DNA of 64,000 nucleotides from Balaenoptera acutorostrata (lineage: Eukaryota; Chordata; Mammalia; Artiodactyla; Balaenopteridae), in NCBI RefSeq assembly GCF_949987535.1, contig NC_080067.1:78517985-78581984 (forward strand), written 5' to 3'. Below are positions 47,405 through 62,109 of the stretch, piece by piece. The position numbers and the translations under genes were made by a program. Every line of letters begins with the position of its first letter. The first letter of the stretch is position 1. The notes below the pieces were generated by a model. The model was not told where the DNA came from. It made no database searches and worked only from the letters and a program-made list of their open reading frames with translations.

Positions 47405-49218
47405 AAAACAGCCAATTCACAGCAACAATTTTCAGTGCACAGTCTACTAGAGTAATATTGTTACTAACTAAAAGCATAACTGGTTCTCCCATTGCAGCAA
47501 AATTTAAAATTATACACTCCAATTTTATTTCTATTTAGAAGAAACTCCTAAGCACAAATAACTATATGATGAAACCAAGTTAAAAAAAAAAAAGCTTTAA
47601 TAAAGCTCTGTTTTACAATGCTTAGTGATGAAGAAATGTGCAGCGAGAAATACTCAAGTACTAAGACTTCTTGTGTCAAGACCATGGTCACCTGTGCATA
47701 GTCATTAAAATAAATACTGAAACAGGACACACAGTGGCACACAGTGGAGAGTATCAGCAGTAAAACATGCATAGATGAAAAGAAGTGGAAAAGTATTTGC
47801 TTGGCTGACAATGCAAGTTATATGAAAGTGGCTGATCCATGTATTCAACAGCCTATGGCCTAAACTTACTTTTCAATGAACCCTTGGTCTTAGAACATAC
47901 TCCAAAAGATCTACAGATGAACAAAAGAAAAGGCAAAACATTTAAATACTTCTCACATCACCAAGAAGAGTGTGATCAAAATAGTGGCAATGTCTGTAGT
48001 AAAAAGTCAAATGGTTAAAGTTTTTTTTTTTTTTTTAGTTTATTGAAAAACAAAACTCTTCAACAAAGTTACTAGCAGCAAAACTTATAGTATCCTAAAG
48101 TGTAAGGAATACTGAATGTGATTAAGAGGTCTTCTAGCTTCAACCACAAAACTCCTTAAATATTTTAAAGACAATATATTAAAGTAATCAGAATCAGATT
48201 GTACTGTTAGACATTCCTTAATCTTATGGCCCAGATCAAATAGTTTTTGAAAACGGTGCATTTCTGTTTTTAAATACAGGAGAAGTCAAGGTAAAGTAAT
48301 TCATTAAGAAATAGAGAAAAACATTTTTTGGCAGTGCATTCATGGCAATACTGTATATACCTACAGATCTAAAAATGAAAGACAAGAATGTATGTGGCAC
48401 TGTTACTCCATTTTGATTGCTTAAAAAAAAAAAGGGCAGCATAACTAGGATGAATGTTTTCATCTGCTACAGAACACAAACTGGGATCTGTGGATAAAAA
48501 GTAACGAGTATACCAGAAGTTATATATCCACGAGTGTTGTTCGTTTCAAAATAATCAACCTCATGGGTTACAAATTTATACAAAGGCTGTCCTTATATAC
48601 TGAACATATTTTGTTTTCTAGAAAGGCAATGTAATTTTTAGTTTTTTCCCCTAAACAAAAACTAAGATGCCTAGGTTAAAAAGTTATAATCAGGACTACA
48701 CAGGCTATAAAAATCTCTTTATACTCATCAACTCTTAATTTCTGACCAAGAATCTATGACTGGTTTTTAAGGCTGGGCTGGCTTTCCTCCATCACTCTGC
48801 ACATTCTTAGGTAAGCCTTTCTCCTTTGGGTGCCCACATTAATATGCTCAAAGAACAACACACGTTTTAAGACTACTCAAATAATGTACAGTACAAATTA
48901 CGTTCTGAAGAGATTTTTAAGAATTTGCTCTTTTTTATCCTTACCACTCTTCCTTCCCGATTGTTAAGTTTACCAAGAGCTACTTGTATATTTTATATTC
49001 AGTGGTGAAAACAGAACCCTACTGATTAAAAGCTTACCAAATCCATACCTACATCACATTCTGGACCTTAGCCCAAAATAAATATCTGGTCACAGCATTT
49101 TTAAAAAGCTAGGAATCAAAGTCCTCTATTTTGCATAAAGGAAGACTGATAACGAGTAGAATCTTAGAAATTCTCAAATACACCAGTGAGCACGCTAGTT
49201 AACAGTCAAGGGAAGTCA
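47405..49218. other. Unique sequence with a 3'UTR-like appearance on the minus strand
   Basis: No SINE, L1 or open frame of note. On the minus strand an AATAAA (48039-48044) is followed after two bases by 16 A (48021-48036). It may be an old retrocopy, or an extended PAK2 3'UTR end. Confidence 0.4.
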
Positions 49219-49386
49219 CTTTTTTGTTTTTTGCTTTATTTATTTCTTTATTTATTTGGCTGTGCTGGGTCTTAGTTGCGGCATGCGGGATCTTAGTTGC
49301 AGCATGCTTGTGGGATCTAGTTCCCTGAGCAGGGACCCCTGCATTGGGAGCGCAGTCTTAACCACTGGACAACCAGGGAAGTCCCT
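49219..49386 (-). repeat. CHR-type SINE, short form
   Basis: Target-site duplication agggaagtca at 49209-49218 and 49387-49396. Confidence 0.92.
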
Positions 49387-49399
49387 AGGGAAGTCATCT

Positions 49400-50045
49400 T
49401 TTTGATGTTTTGAGAATCTCTTGGAAATTCAGTGATTTGGAGATGTTTGTAGGGATAATTTCAAAGACATGTTGACAGTAGATGCAATATGATAATGAGA
49501 AAAACAGCAAGTTTGGTCTCCTCTTTCCACAAGTTTACCTGAGGAAAGTTAAAGGAAACTGTTTTAAAAGGAAGACAGGTGAGCATGCTTGTTTTGCTGA
49601 GGGTTGGAAAGAACAGAGGCACAGGTAAAAGGTATAGGATAGTTAGGATCAGTCAAAGTGGCCTGGAGACCTGGCAGGTGGTGGAATACTGAGAACGGGT
49701 TCCCGGTGAGCCTGGCCACTGAGACGAAGAACATCTTTCACTGAGACCCAAAGGAAGAAGGCAAAGTCAAAAACCCAGAGAATTCTGGCAGTAGGGGAGA
49801 AGAAAGTGTTGAGATGGTGGGAGAAAGGGGTTGGAAGTCATGAGACAGTTTGGAGAAAATGAGAAAGGAAAAAAAAAAAACTAGGAGCGAAATGAATGAG
49901 CAGTGGGCAGCACCAAGAGCCCCGCTGAGAATTGAGAAAAATCAATGTGAAATGTTTAGTGCAGTTCCAGACAGTGTTATATTTAAAAAAAGAACCCAGA
50001 AAAAATAAACAAACCTGGAGATAACTAAAAAACTCTTTTAAAAAA
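49400..50045. other. Intergenic sequence, nothing recognised
   Basis: Purine-rich sequence from about 49550 to 49930, with no repeat family or coding signal that I can name. Confidence 0.45.
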
Positions 50046-50050
50046 ATGAC

Positions 50051-50435
50051 CTATTATGGCTTGAATGTTTGTGTCTGCCCCTGAATTCATATATCGAAGC
50101 CCTACCCCTCACTGGAATCTGGAGATGGGGTCTTTGGGAGGTAACTAAAGTTAGATGAGGTCATGAGGGTGGGATCTTTTGATGGGATTAGTGTCCTTGT
50201 AAGAAGAGACTCCAGAGAGATTGCTCTTTCCAAGTGTACATATACAGAAGGGGGTCCAGTGAGCACACAGCTAGATGGTGACCACCTACAAGCCAAGAGG
50301 CCTCAGAATGAAACCTACTTTGCTGGCATCTTGATCTTGGACTTTTAAGACTCTGCAACTGTGAGAAATAAATTTCTGTTGTTGAAACCACTCAGTGTAT
50401 GGTATTTTGTTATGGCAACTTGAGCTAAGCAAAAA
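50051..50435 (+). repeat. MLT1-type solo LTR (MaLR), second copy
   Basis: Same family as 45929-46263: 'ggcttgaatgtttgtgtctg', 'gggtctttgggaggtaac', 'gaggtcatgagggtggg', 'gaaataaatttctgttgttg' and 'tggtattttgttatggcaac'. The two copies differ enough to be separate insertions. Confidence 0.85.
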
Positions 50436-50528
50436 CTCTTTAATACACCAGGGAAGATACTGAATTTATGAAATAAGAACAGAAGGCTGTAAAAAGATCA
50501 GAAAACGAGAATGATCTTAAAAATGTGA

Positions 50529-50683
50529 GGGAGTTCCCTGGTGGTCCAGTGGTTAGGACTTGGCGCTTTCACTGCCGTGGCCCCGGGTTCAATCCCTGGT
50601 TGGGTAACTAAGATCCTGCAAGCTGCACAGTGAGGCCAAAAAAAATAAAATAATAAATAAGTAAATAAGTAAAACAAAAAAAA
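50529..50683 (+). repeat. CHR-type SINE, short form
   Basis: Short form with an extended AATA/AAGTA tail. Confidence 0.9.
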
Positions 50684-50689
50684 AGTGAT

Positions 50690-51600
50690 AGTTGATATAT
50701 GTTCAAAAAAGGGTCAGAGATAAAATCAAGGAAATTCTCCCAGAAAGTTAAAAACAAAAGGCAAAGAGATGAAAAGCAGGAAAGATAAGAAAAACAGGAG
50801 ATTAATGCTGGAATTCCAAAAAGAAATAACAGGGAAAAAAAGTGGCAATTATTAAAGAAATAATACAAGAATTTACCAGAACTGAAGGAAATTAGTCTGT
50901 TACCATGAAGGCCTGCCAAAAGCTAAACATACAGACCCTCTCCAAGGCATTTCATGGTAAATTTTCAGAACAAAAGCTCCAGAGAGGCAGAAAAATGGGT
51001 TACATATAAAGATGTTATCAGAAATGGCAGGTTTTTAAGATAATGAAGCAGGGACTTCAAAATTCTCAAGGAAGATTATTTCCAATCTAAAATCCTGTAC
51101 TATCAATTAAATGTGAGACATTTTCAGACATTCAAGCTCTTAAAAATCTTAACCTATATGCACCCTTCCTCAGGACACTAATGAAAGATGTACTTCTCCA
51201 GGACACTAATGAAAGATGTACTTCTCCAAAATGCGGAATAAACCAAGCAAGAGGAAACAAAGGATCTAAACTCAGGAGAAAAGTGAAACTGAGTTTCAGA
51301 TGCCCGAGGGCAGAAGGCCTGGAGAGAAAGAGCCCAAACTGGAGCCCTAATCAAGTTCCCGGAAAGAAAAGGGAACTGTCCTTATCCAAGACATTTAATT
51401 CTATAGAAAATTGTCTTCAGAGGGCTTTTGCAGTGAGTTTGGAAAAACTTAGTGATAGAAACAGAGAAACTTTCAAAGGAAACAAAAAGACAAAATTAAC
51501 AATAAGAAAAGCAAAGAGTTGCACAAGAAATGACACGTGGTGATAATAAGTTACTCAAGTGAACAACAGTCCCACATAGTCATAAGGTAAAAACTGACCG
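50690..51600 (+). mobile_element. L1/HAL1-like fragment
   Basis: Lysine-rich ORF1-like sequence ('ttctcccagaaagttaaaaac', 'tttaccagaactgaaggaaa') followed by 'atgcggaataaaccaagcaa'. It resembles HAL1, the ORF1-only relative of L1. Frames are decayed; the longest (51181-51543) is 120 codons and not conserved in structure. Confidence 0.55.
51172..51228 (+). repeat. 28-bp tandem duplication
   Basis: Two identical copies of a 28-bp unit starting 'aggacactaatgaaagatgt', directly adjacent inside the HAL1-like fragment. Perfect identity suggests a recent event. Confidence 0.9.
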
Positions 51601-51755
51601 CTAATCAAATAAAACTTTGCCACCTTTCTTAATTGGGAGACTAGAGGGAGTAGAAATGGGAAAATGGGATGGTATAATAGTAACCAAATTCTCAACTGTC
51701 ATAACAGGAAGTTTCCAGAAAAAGTAAAATACAGAAATGTCAAGAAATACTTGTA

Positions 51756-52099
51756 GGACTTCCCTGGTGGCGCAGTGGTTAAGAAACTGCCTGCCAATGC
51801 AGGGGACACAGGTTCGAGCCCCGGTCCGGGAAGATCCCACATGCTGTGTGCGCCACAACTACCGAGCCTGCGTGCTGCAACTACGCGCCTAGCCCACACG
51901 CCTAGAGCCTGTGCTCCACAACAATAGAAACCACCGCAATGAGAAGCCCATGCACCGCAACAAAGAGTAGCCCCCGCTCGCCGCAACTAGAGAAAGCCCG
52001 TGTTGCAACAACTAAGACCAAACACAGCCAAAATAAATAAATAAATAAAATTAATTTAAAAAAAAAAACCCAAACAAAAACCGAAGTTAAAAAAAAAGA
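51756..52099 (+). repeat. CHR-type SINE, full length
   Basis: Long form; target-site duplication aagaaatacttgta at 51742-51755 and aagaaatacctgta at 52100-52113. It is the rightmost CHR-type SINE in the window. Confidence 0.93.
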
Positions 52100-53148
52100 A
52101 AGAAATACCTGTATAAGTATATAATATAGAAATCTGAAAATTAATGCATGCTAAAACCAGCTCCAAGTTAAAAGCAGAGGCCTCTGTGGAGCAGGACTCT
52201 GCAGTGAGAAAGTTTGCAGCTGGGGACTGGCACTATTTATAATGACTCCTTTATGATTATCTGACTTTTTAATCTGTGCATATTATTTTGTTAAAAACCT
52301 AAAATAAAGGTCAAAAAAGACCTTTCCCTTCATTGTTCTACTCTTCCTCCTCTTCAAAAGATAAAAACTTGTTAAATGATTTGCATAAAAAATAATTCCC
52401 TAATTTAAAAAAAGTCACAAATATCAAAATAGTAGCATGTGTTAAGCTCCTACAAATAGTGCTTTTCAATAAAATCAATCATCTAGGCATTTTTGAACTT
52501 TTCTTAGGCAAATGTTTTGGGCATTTGCTATAGTTAAAGAAATACAAATGTCAGAATAGCACAAAGCAGTTTTATAGTGTAACGAATATATTTTATGCAG
52601 TCATTGCCTACACCCCCCCACTCCAGGCTAAAAAATGTATAATTTTGTTTTTTCATAGTGAACTCTCTATAATGCACCTGTTCTCCATGTCAGCATATCC
52701 AACATTCAAATTAAATGCGTATAATGAAGTGATGCCTTAACGTATGGCACTTTTAAAGATTTCTTGGTGCATTTAACACAAAAATTCTAGTAAAATTCTT
52801 ATTACTTCACCTAGGTAAGCATTAGAATTTCAGGCCAAATTATTGAAGGTATGTCAACAGATCAGAAGTGCTTCCCTGGGTCTGATAGCCAGAACATTTC
52901 GAACAAATTTATTCTGAACCTGATTTAGAAGAGCAAAGGCTCAAGCTTATTACTCATTAATTTTTGAAAACCTTTCCAATTTGGAGCTCTGTAATACATT
53001 CATGGTGCCATGACATGTTTAAAAAATATTCATCCTTAAAAATACTAGAACGTTCTTTGAAAACCTATTACACTTACTCTTTTAAGCTATTCTGATCTAA
53101 AGAAAGAATTAAAGTTTTAGTAAAAGGGAAAATGAACATTTAAAAAAG

Positions 53149-53332
53149 TTTATTTCTAGCCCTGAAAGAACAAAATTATTGAACAAGGTCATCAAATACA
53201 GCAGTTAATGTCAATGTAACAATTAAATAACTGAATGGGATTAAATTAAAAATAAAAGTCAATATAAAATTTGAAGACAAAACAGAAAAGACAAGTTACT
53301 TTCACTTAGTTCCATTTCTATCTAACAAAAAC

Positions 53333-53364
<32 letters not shown>

Positions 53365-56300
53365 CACAAGACATTCCTACCAAAGATGCTTGACAGAATT
53401 ATCATACATTTCTTTCTCTCTCATTTGGCAACATTCTAGAATGGTGAATGAGAAAGACTTCAGTTCTCTCAAGGCCAGGCCAGTGCTTGGTTCTCCTTTG
53501 TAATTCCCACAATATCTACCACAGTGTCTTTGTCAAAGTGGTCAATAAATGTGTTAGTGAGAAATAAAATCTCTGTGTGTGTGTATTTTTTCCACCTTTA
53601 TTACACATACTCATATACACACACTGTGGAAAAACTGATTTTAGTTGTTTATTGTGGGAGCAGTTGAGACAAGGAAGACAATCTGCTTTTTATATTACTA
53701 TAATTTCACTAAAAAAAACCCCAAAAGAATCTTAATCTGGATTTTAGCTATATTCCATAATGATTTTTTGACATTTCACTGGATATGGATCTCAGTACAT
53801 TTTAAAACTTTTAGATTAAAAAACTGATGCAAATTTAAGCACCCATTTTTTTTTTTTCTAATTATAGCTACTGCCTGATCAGATCTAAAATTATTCTGGC
53901 TAGAATACAGTATATATATAAACAAACATGTGTATTTATGTGAGCCCTACAAAGAAATACTCATAGGTAGTTTTAAATTGCTTATTAAAGGCACAGGTCA
54001 TTTAGGACTGGTGGTAACTAGATACATTTTAAGCAGCTTAATATTTATATGTTGAGAAGAGAATTTGTACTGTGTGCCAGGCACTCAACACATGAAAACA
54101 GAGTTGTGTTAGCCTTAGTTTCTTATGCTAGCACAATCACTCTACATGTTTACTATTCTATGTAGGATGAAATATTCAATATTTTCATGGTTTCCCAGTT
54201 TTAACTGTCCCTAAAAGCAGCAAAAGGAACAAGAGGAGAAGGAAACTTTTAGACTGCCAGAGAGTCTGAAATATAATAAATACTACAGTAATATTGTCTT
54301 AATAACAAAAGAGGACTACTAAGGTAATTTTTAGATTTAAATGGGAATTTTCATTCTAAAGTAATGACAAAAAGGTAAATACAAAAGGCAGTTATTAAAA
54401 AAAAAACCATGAATCTTGATTCAGATATAATTTTTCTTGCAACAACATGTGAACATTTTAATTTAAAATTAATAAATCACAATTCTGTATTGCTTTTAAG
54501 ATTAAGATTCAATAATTGACACATTTCAGAATTAACCAAAGTACATTTCTATTACAAGTTAGTTTATCCAAGTAAGTAAAGAATAAACCACAGCGTAGCT
54601 CCCTTAACCTAGGAGTCAGGTTTTAATGACAAAGTCCGTTGCCAGCAATGGACATGCAGGTAACCATCAAGGAAGTTGTAAATACAAACCCCAAACTGCT
54701 TCTATAAACTGAAAAGACCTTTGTTGAGTCACAGGCATAAAAATGGGGCATTGGCACTGCATTCAGTGAATATGACCTTTATGACTTACGCATGGAAGTG
54801 CCTTCTAGAGTGGTCATGAGGATCACAGTCTTATACCATCTAGTTGATTTTCTATTTCATTGGTAGCATCTTCTTTATCATAATCCATCCAGACAACTAT
54901 TTACAAAGAATGTTCAAATCTGGAACTCAAGAGACACTGTAGCTTTCCACCAGAAATAAACCAGCTTATTTCTGTAAAGTAATTTAGTAATAGCTGTAGA
55001 AGGCCAATATAATCCAGAGAAAAATGAAATCAAGAATCAAATTGAAAACAGAGACTATTAAGTGCTCTAGATACAAGTTTCACTAATTATCTTACTTATT
55101 TTCGTGAATACCTTCCTGCATTACCAATTAAAAGAACAAACAAACCCCACCAGCCATTTCTATCCTTATACCTGTATCTTAACACAGACATGATGGGAAT
55201 GATAGGAAATAAAACTCATATTAAGTTCTCCTAATGTACTCCAAAACATCAAAATTATTTTTATTCATGATTTGTACTATTGCAGGATGGCAAGTAGGTG
55301 TGAAGTCAATTAGGAGCGAATGGTGGGAACAAAAAGCCAGAACTAAAGCACATATTTTTCTCTTTCACGTGGCTCTTGGCATGTCAGAAGGGACAATACT
55401 GCCTCCAAAAGCCAAACAATTAAAATGATGAGAGAAGAAGAGGAGAGGAGGGGAAGGGAGAAGAGAGGGCACTCTAATAATTAATGCTACAGGTCACAGA
55501 CCTTTTTTAAATCTTTAAAATAAAAAATGTATTGCTATCAACAAGCACATTTCATTACTCTTTCTTTCTCCAGTTTTTTACATGAATATTATTTACTTAT
55601 TTGAAAAAAATCTAAAGTAACTCAACATCTCAAATGACCCATGAATTTACCAAGAAGTACTTTGTCACTTAAGTTCTCACAGACAGTAAAAATGTTGGTA
55701 ATGGGCTGGGAACAATGTTTATAACAAATCTCTACAGTTTACTGGTCAGAAGCTGCATCTCTAAGTAACTGACATTTCTCTTTCATGAATATAATCTTAT
55801 CTATTTTAGAGCTCACCAAGGTTCAAGCCTCTCACTTTGTCTCTGCTAGCTCCAAATATTTTTTACCTTTAAATGGAAAAAAAAAGGTTAACTTTTAAAT
55901 TCTGAAAATTCAATGGTTATTATATTATTTACCATGGGAAGGGGGGGGGAGGAGTAGGGTGAGAAAGGGTTAATTAAAAAACAAACTAGCTAAAATTACA
56001 ACATATACAGAAACTTATTTCCAAAATGAAGGGAAAAAAAGAGGGAAGGGGAAAGTAGCGGCACAAACCAAAGTCCTGAAGCCAAATCTGAAGAGGACAT
56101 AGAAAGGAAAACGAAAGTGTAAGAAAGTAGAGTCAATGGGATTCTTTTTCTGTTTCAATGATTTAGTTATAAATATAGATTATTAGTCTTCTCTCTATAC
56201 ATGTAACAAATGCCAAACAACTCACTATTATGAAATTTTTAAAACTGGTTCTTTCACATTTGTTAAAAAAGGTAAAAATCACATACTTTTCTTCCCTTCC

Positions 56301-56912
56301 TTCAGTTCAAATTCTGAACTGAAATATTACATGTAACAATAGCTGGTTCTAACTTCTATACAAAGTTAAACCATATTGAACTCCTTTGCCAATATAAGGA
56401 GCTACAAAATTTCTATCACACTTGCCTCCAATTTAGGCATAAGAAACATTTCTCAAAGCAACTCAAAAGGAGCAAGTCAAGGAAAAGAAAGTTATGAAGA
56501 AGAGAGAAAAGAAGACTAGCAGATAAAACACATACTCTGCAAAACTCAAATCTGCCATTCAAGTACTGAAAATACCCCAAAAGGGACAATGAATGGGATC
56601 TATTATAATGAAGTCAGCAAAATAAAATGCAAATCTCAAGCATGATAAATGGCCCTGATGGGCTTTCTGCTGAAAGACGTAGGCTAGTGATTCAGTCCAC
56701 AATTCCTTTTGGACCCTAAAGAAGGGATTCAATAGAAAGTTGTCATTCTGTTTTGCAATTTTTTCTTGGTTGTCTTCAGGAAATGGTAGCTTGTTTTTTT
56801 CCTCCATGTTATGTAGACCATTTCTTTAAACCCCAAAAGAATAATATTTTTCATATATTAAAAGACTTCTTTTAGAAAATGGAAAAAAGAATATGAGGCC
56901 ACGGCAATGATG
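53149..56912 (-). other. PAK2: PAK2 3'UTR (end uncertain)
   Basis: Sequence following the PAK2 stop. It is free of young repeats, unlike the intergenic DNA to the left. Candidate AATAAA signals on the minus strand are at 53648-53653, 53597-53602 and 53149-53154; which is used cannot be told here. A 3'UTR of 3-4 kb would agree with the long PAK2 mRNA known in other mammals. A short L2-like trace lies at 53495-53560. 52114-53148 shows nothing recognised. Confidence 0.55.
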
Positions 56913-56999
56913 TTAACGGTTACTCTTCATTGCTTCTTTAGCTGCCATGATCAGTGGTGTCAAGCTGGATAATGGTTTGGCCAGTTTCAGGAAGGGATG
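56913..56999 (-). CDS. PAK2: PAK2 last coding exon (C-terminus)
   Basis: Codes the final 28 residues of PAK2, HPFLKLAKPL through AAKEAMKSNR, and the TAA at 56913-56915. This is the end of the kinase C-lobe and the short tail. PAK1 and PAK3 end differently (PAK1 closes KEATKNNH), so this exon separates PAK2 from its relatives. The acceptor is CTTTCTGACAG (AG at 57000-57001), phase 0. By human numbering it would be residues 497-524. Confidence 0.97.
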   Translation of the reverse strand, partial: HPFLKLAKPLSSLTPLIMAAKEAMKSNR

Positions 57000-57410
57000 C
57001 TGTCAGAAAGAGTGGGGGAAAATAAATGTAAATGTCACCAGTTTAGAAGCTAAATATTTCCTTTCAATTAAGCCCCAAAGACTACTTTATGGATCATAAT
57101 TTATTTAACAAACACATATTTCAGTACTTATATAAAATCAACAAAATCACTACATCACTCCTATGGTTGAAAGTGTAGTCTTTTTAGTTTTTCTCATATT
57201 ATAAAATCTCAGTTAAATGACCCAGATACCCATGCCTGCAATGAACTGGTGTGAGAACTGGTAATATGAAAAACTCATACATTTATCCCAGTTTTATGGG
57301 TATTTTATTCCCAGCAGATAAAATCCTAAACTGCAGCAGCTGCCATGCTGCTGGTGATGAATGAATAGTGAAATGTAATTATTAACCCTATGTAAACTTT
57401 CTGCCGGTTA

Positions 57411-57596
<186 letters not shown>

Positions 57597-57699
57597 CTAA
57601 GAATAGAAGAACAACTCTGACATACTTAAGATAGCTCAACAAAGTTAGAGAGTACTTTAAAGTTTATGGATCTTTTACGTATTTAAAGACAATTGTCAT

Positions 57700-58085
57700 A
57701 CACACTAAAGTGCGGTTATTATTTCTACCCATTTCGATTAGATATTTTTCACTTTATTTTTAGATGTTACATTTCCCTGACTTTTTTTCAAAATTATCTT
57801 CACCTTTTTCTTTTTTTGGATTATAAATACATATTGATAAATAAAACTACCACTATAATAAAATGGTATAAAGAAAAATGACCACAATCCCACCATCCAC
57901 ATATAGTATCCTATTTATCTTTCTTAAGATTTTTTTTTCGAAGTCATACCACATTTCAAAACAATGGGATTTGTTGAAACCGCTTTAAGAAATTTTAAAT
58001 TAGCTATATCTATATGGCTATAGATGAACAGGTGGAACACATAGGATTTTTAAGGCAATGAAAATACTCTTTAAGATAATTTTAT
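57700..58085. other. PAK2: PAK2 intron sequence, nothing recognised
   Basis: AT-rich intron with no feature that I can name. Confidence 0.5.
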
Positions 58086-58089
58086 AATG

Positions 58090-58355
58090 GACACGTTATT
58101 CAGTATACATTTGTCCAAACCCATGACATATGACATCAAGAGTGAACCCTAATGTAAACTATAGACTCTGGATGATAATGATGTGTCAGTGTAGGTTCAA
58201 TGATTGTAAGAAATGTACCCTCTGTGAGGGATGGTGATAATGGGGGAGGTTATGCATGTGTAGGGGGAGAGGGCATATGGGAAATCTCTGTACTTTTCTC
58301 TCAGTATTGCTGTGAACATGAAACTGCTCTAAAAAAACAAAGTCTTTAAAAAAAA
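58090..58355 (+). mobile_element. L1M-like 3' end in PAK2 intron
   Basis: 'ggatggtgataatgggggag', 'gggcatatgggaaatctctg' and 'aaactgctctaaaaaaac' form the usual 3' end of an old L1. Confidence 0.65.
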
Positions 58356-58589
58356 AACACAAAAAACAAAACCCGAAACAAAACTAGCTATATCCCACCC
58401 TCATCATTACTATCAATAATAACAGATTAGATCTACAAAATTATTTTAATGGCTGAATTGAATAGTGTCTTATTATATGGGTGCTTCATAATTTAGTCAA
58501 TCCCCTTTGGAAAATCCCTGTATTCTTTATGTAATTCTCTGACTATTTTCTTTGAATTCCTAGAAATGGAATTAAAAAAAAAAAAAACC

Positions 58590-58666
58590 TGAATAGACTT
58601 TTTGAAAGAAGTTTTAGATGTACAGAAAATTGAGCAGATAGTACACAGCTCCCATATACCACCCCT

Positions 58667-58701
<35 letters not shown>

Positions 58702-59265
58702 TCCCCCATTATTAAAATCATACATTAGTATGGTACACTATGTTACAAGTGATGAACCAATATTGACACACTTTCATTAAACAGAAGTCTGTAGTTTACA
58801 TTGGGGTTCACTCTTTGTATTGCACAGTTCTATGGGTTTTGACAAATGTACACTATCATGCAACTACCATTATAGTATCACACAGAATACTTTCACTGCC
58901 CTAAAAATTCCCTGTGTTCCACCTATTGGTTATTATGAATAATGCTGCCATGAACATTTGTGTACAAGCTCTTGGGTGGATGAATGCTTTTAATTCTCTT
59001 GGTTATTTACCTAGCAGTGGAACTGCCAAGTCACATGGTAACTCAAAGTTAATTTTTACAGGAACTGTCAAACTGTTTTCCAAAGTGCTGTACCATTTTA
59101 CATTTCCACTAGCAATGTATGAGGGTTCCAATTTCTTCACATTCTCACCAACACTTATCATTGTCTGCCTTTTTGATTACAGTCATTCTAGTAAGGGTGT
59201 AGTGATCTTGTTGAGGCTTTGATTTGCATTTCCTTATTAACTACTGATACTGAGTCATATATGAT
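58590..59265 (-). mobile_element. L1M-type 3' region in PAK2 intron
   Basis: Minus-strand L1M: 'agttttagatgtacagaaaa', 'ggttattatgaataatgctg' and 'ctagcagtggaactgcc' are family landmarks. Interrupted by the CA microsatellite at 58670. Confidence 0.75.
58670..58697. repeat. (CA)n microsatellite
   Basis: About 14 CA units. Confidence 0.95.
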
Positions 59266-59689
59266 AATTTAAAAGAAGTAAAAGATAAAAGAGAAAGAAA
59301 GAAAAATGGAACTCTCCACCTCAGCTGCTGGAATACGTACATAACTGTTTAAAGTCTACTGACTTCATCTGTTTCTCAGAACCCTCACTCTTTTGTTTGA
59401 ATATGGGCTTTAACATTGCCATCTACACAGCCTTCTCATAGAATGTGATCCTGCTTTCCTCTTTGTACCTGGGGGTACAGAGGCCAAGGTTCAAAGTCAA
59501 CAACCTGAAGGATATATCTAGAGTCCCTTAATTCTGCAGAAAAGTGACCAAATTCTTACTTATGTGCAAATTTAGAAACCATACAGCTTACCAAAAATTT
59601 ACAAACTCTTTACACCTAACACATTCAACTCAATAAGCCAGAAGCAAATGATTTTTAGATGTAGAGTGAGGGCAGAGACTAGGTTTTAT

Positions 59690-59745
59690 CAACTTTGTAT
59701 CCTAAATTCTTGGCCAGTGCCTGGCAAAAGCAAGTTCTAAATAAA
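59690..59745 (+). repeat. LINE2 3' end trace
   Basis: 'ccagtgcctggcaaaagca' followed by 'aaataaatgattt', the L2 3' pattern, 55 bp from a PAK2 exon. Confidence 0.45.
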
Positions 59746-59752
59746 TGATTTA

Positions 59753-61000
<1,248 letters not shown>

Positions 61001-61004
61001 GAGT

Positions 61005-61190
61005 GCTTATAACTGTTCCAAGTATAATACCTCATAAGAATTAACATACCTCATGATAACTTTATGAGACAGGCATATTTACTACTATTATGATTTCCAT
61101 TTTACAAATGGGGAAACTGAGGCATACATATTTTTAGATAACTTATCCAAGATCATTCATCTAGTAAGTGGTAGAGCCATGGTAACATAT
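61005..61190 (+). repeat. MIR element in PAK2 intron
   Basis: 'ccattttacaaatggggaaa' and 'ctgaggcatacat' with the downstream 'gtaagtggtagagcc' are textbook MIR. Confidence 0.88.
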
Positions 61191-61774
61191 TATCCAAAAA
61201 AGTCAAATTTAGTTTACCTGTGTATCCACCAAAAACGTATGAGAATGTCAATTTCTAGTTTTCCCATTAAAATTACAATTATTAACTATATATTCTGACC
61301 ATCTGATAGAACCTGGGTCCCCTTTCTTGTGGTTGAATAAACTTCGGAGGATCTATCTTAAAAAGAGAGATGTTGAAAAAGGAGCCAAACTCTTCTAGGC
61401 AAACAGAAGAAAAAGTTTTTGGTCTCTTGATCTAAGAAATGCCTTGAATTTTGCATAGTTGGAGAAACCTCAGTAGAAGTTCTTCTTGAATCCTCCAGAG
61501 GACATGGTTGGAACTGAAGATTATAGCCAGCAGAGGAAAGGAGGGTTTTTTTTTTTTCCATGACTCTACCATGTCTGATACAGAAGTTAATTAGGGAAAG
61601 AGGTTTACACATGGTTTTTTTCAGACCTTGTCATCTCTGACATAAGAGTCATACAGCCCTCCCCCAATTAGGCCACCATCTACCAAATCCAGAGAAAGAT
61701 GAACAGCATAATGACAAAAACCTACCCCAACAGGTAGCAGAGATAAATCCAAGTTTATGTTTGGAAGACAGCAC

Positions 61775-61970
61775 CAACATTATAATAGTCCCAGACACTG
61801 TTCCTCAGTGCTTTACATTTTTACTACTCAGAAGAATGCTCTGAGATAGGTACTGTTATTTTCCTTATCATACAAATGAGAAAATGGACACAAAAAGAGA
61901 TTACGTAACTCACCCAAAATTATTCAGCAAGTAGTAGCAGATCTGCTATTTAAACTCAAGCTGTCCAGCT
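61775..61970 (+). repeat. MIR element in PAK2 intron
   Basis: 'cctcagtgctttacattttt', 'tcatacaaatgagaaaatgg' and 'agtagcagatctgctattta' follow MIR order. Confidence 0.75.
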
Positions 61971-62109
61971 GACAGTCCATATCTTTTTACTACTATTCTC
62001 CCCCACTCCATGTATTGCCATAAAAATGTTAATAGCAGAAGAGGGTTTTTACTTAAACAAAAGGCAGAAAATTATAAGTAACATATAAATGTTATTTGTT
62101 CACTTGTTA

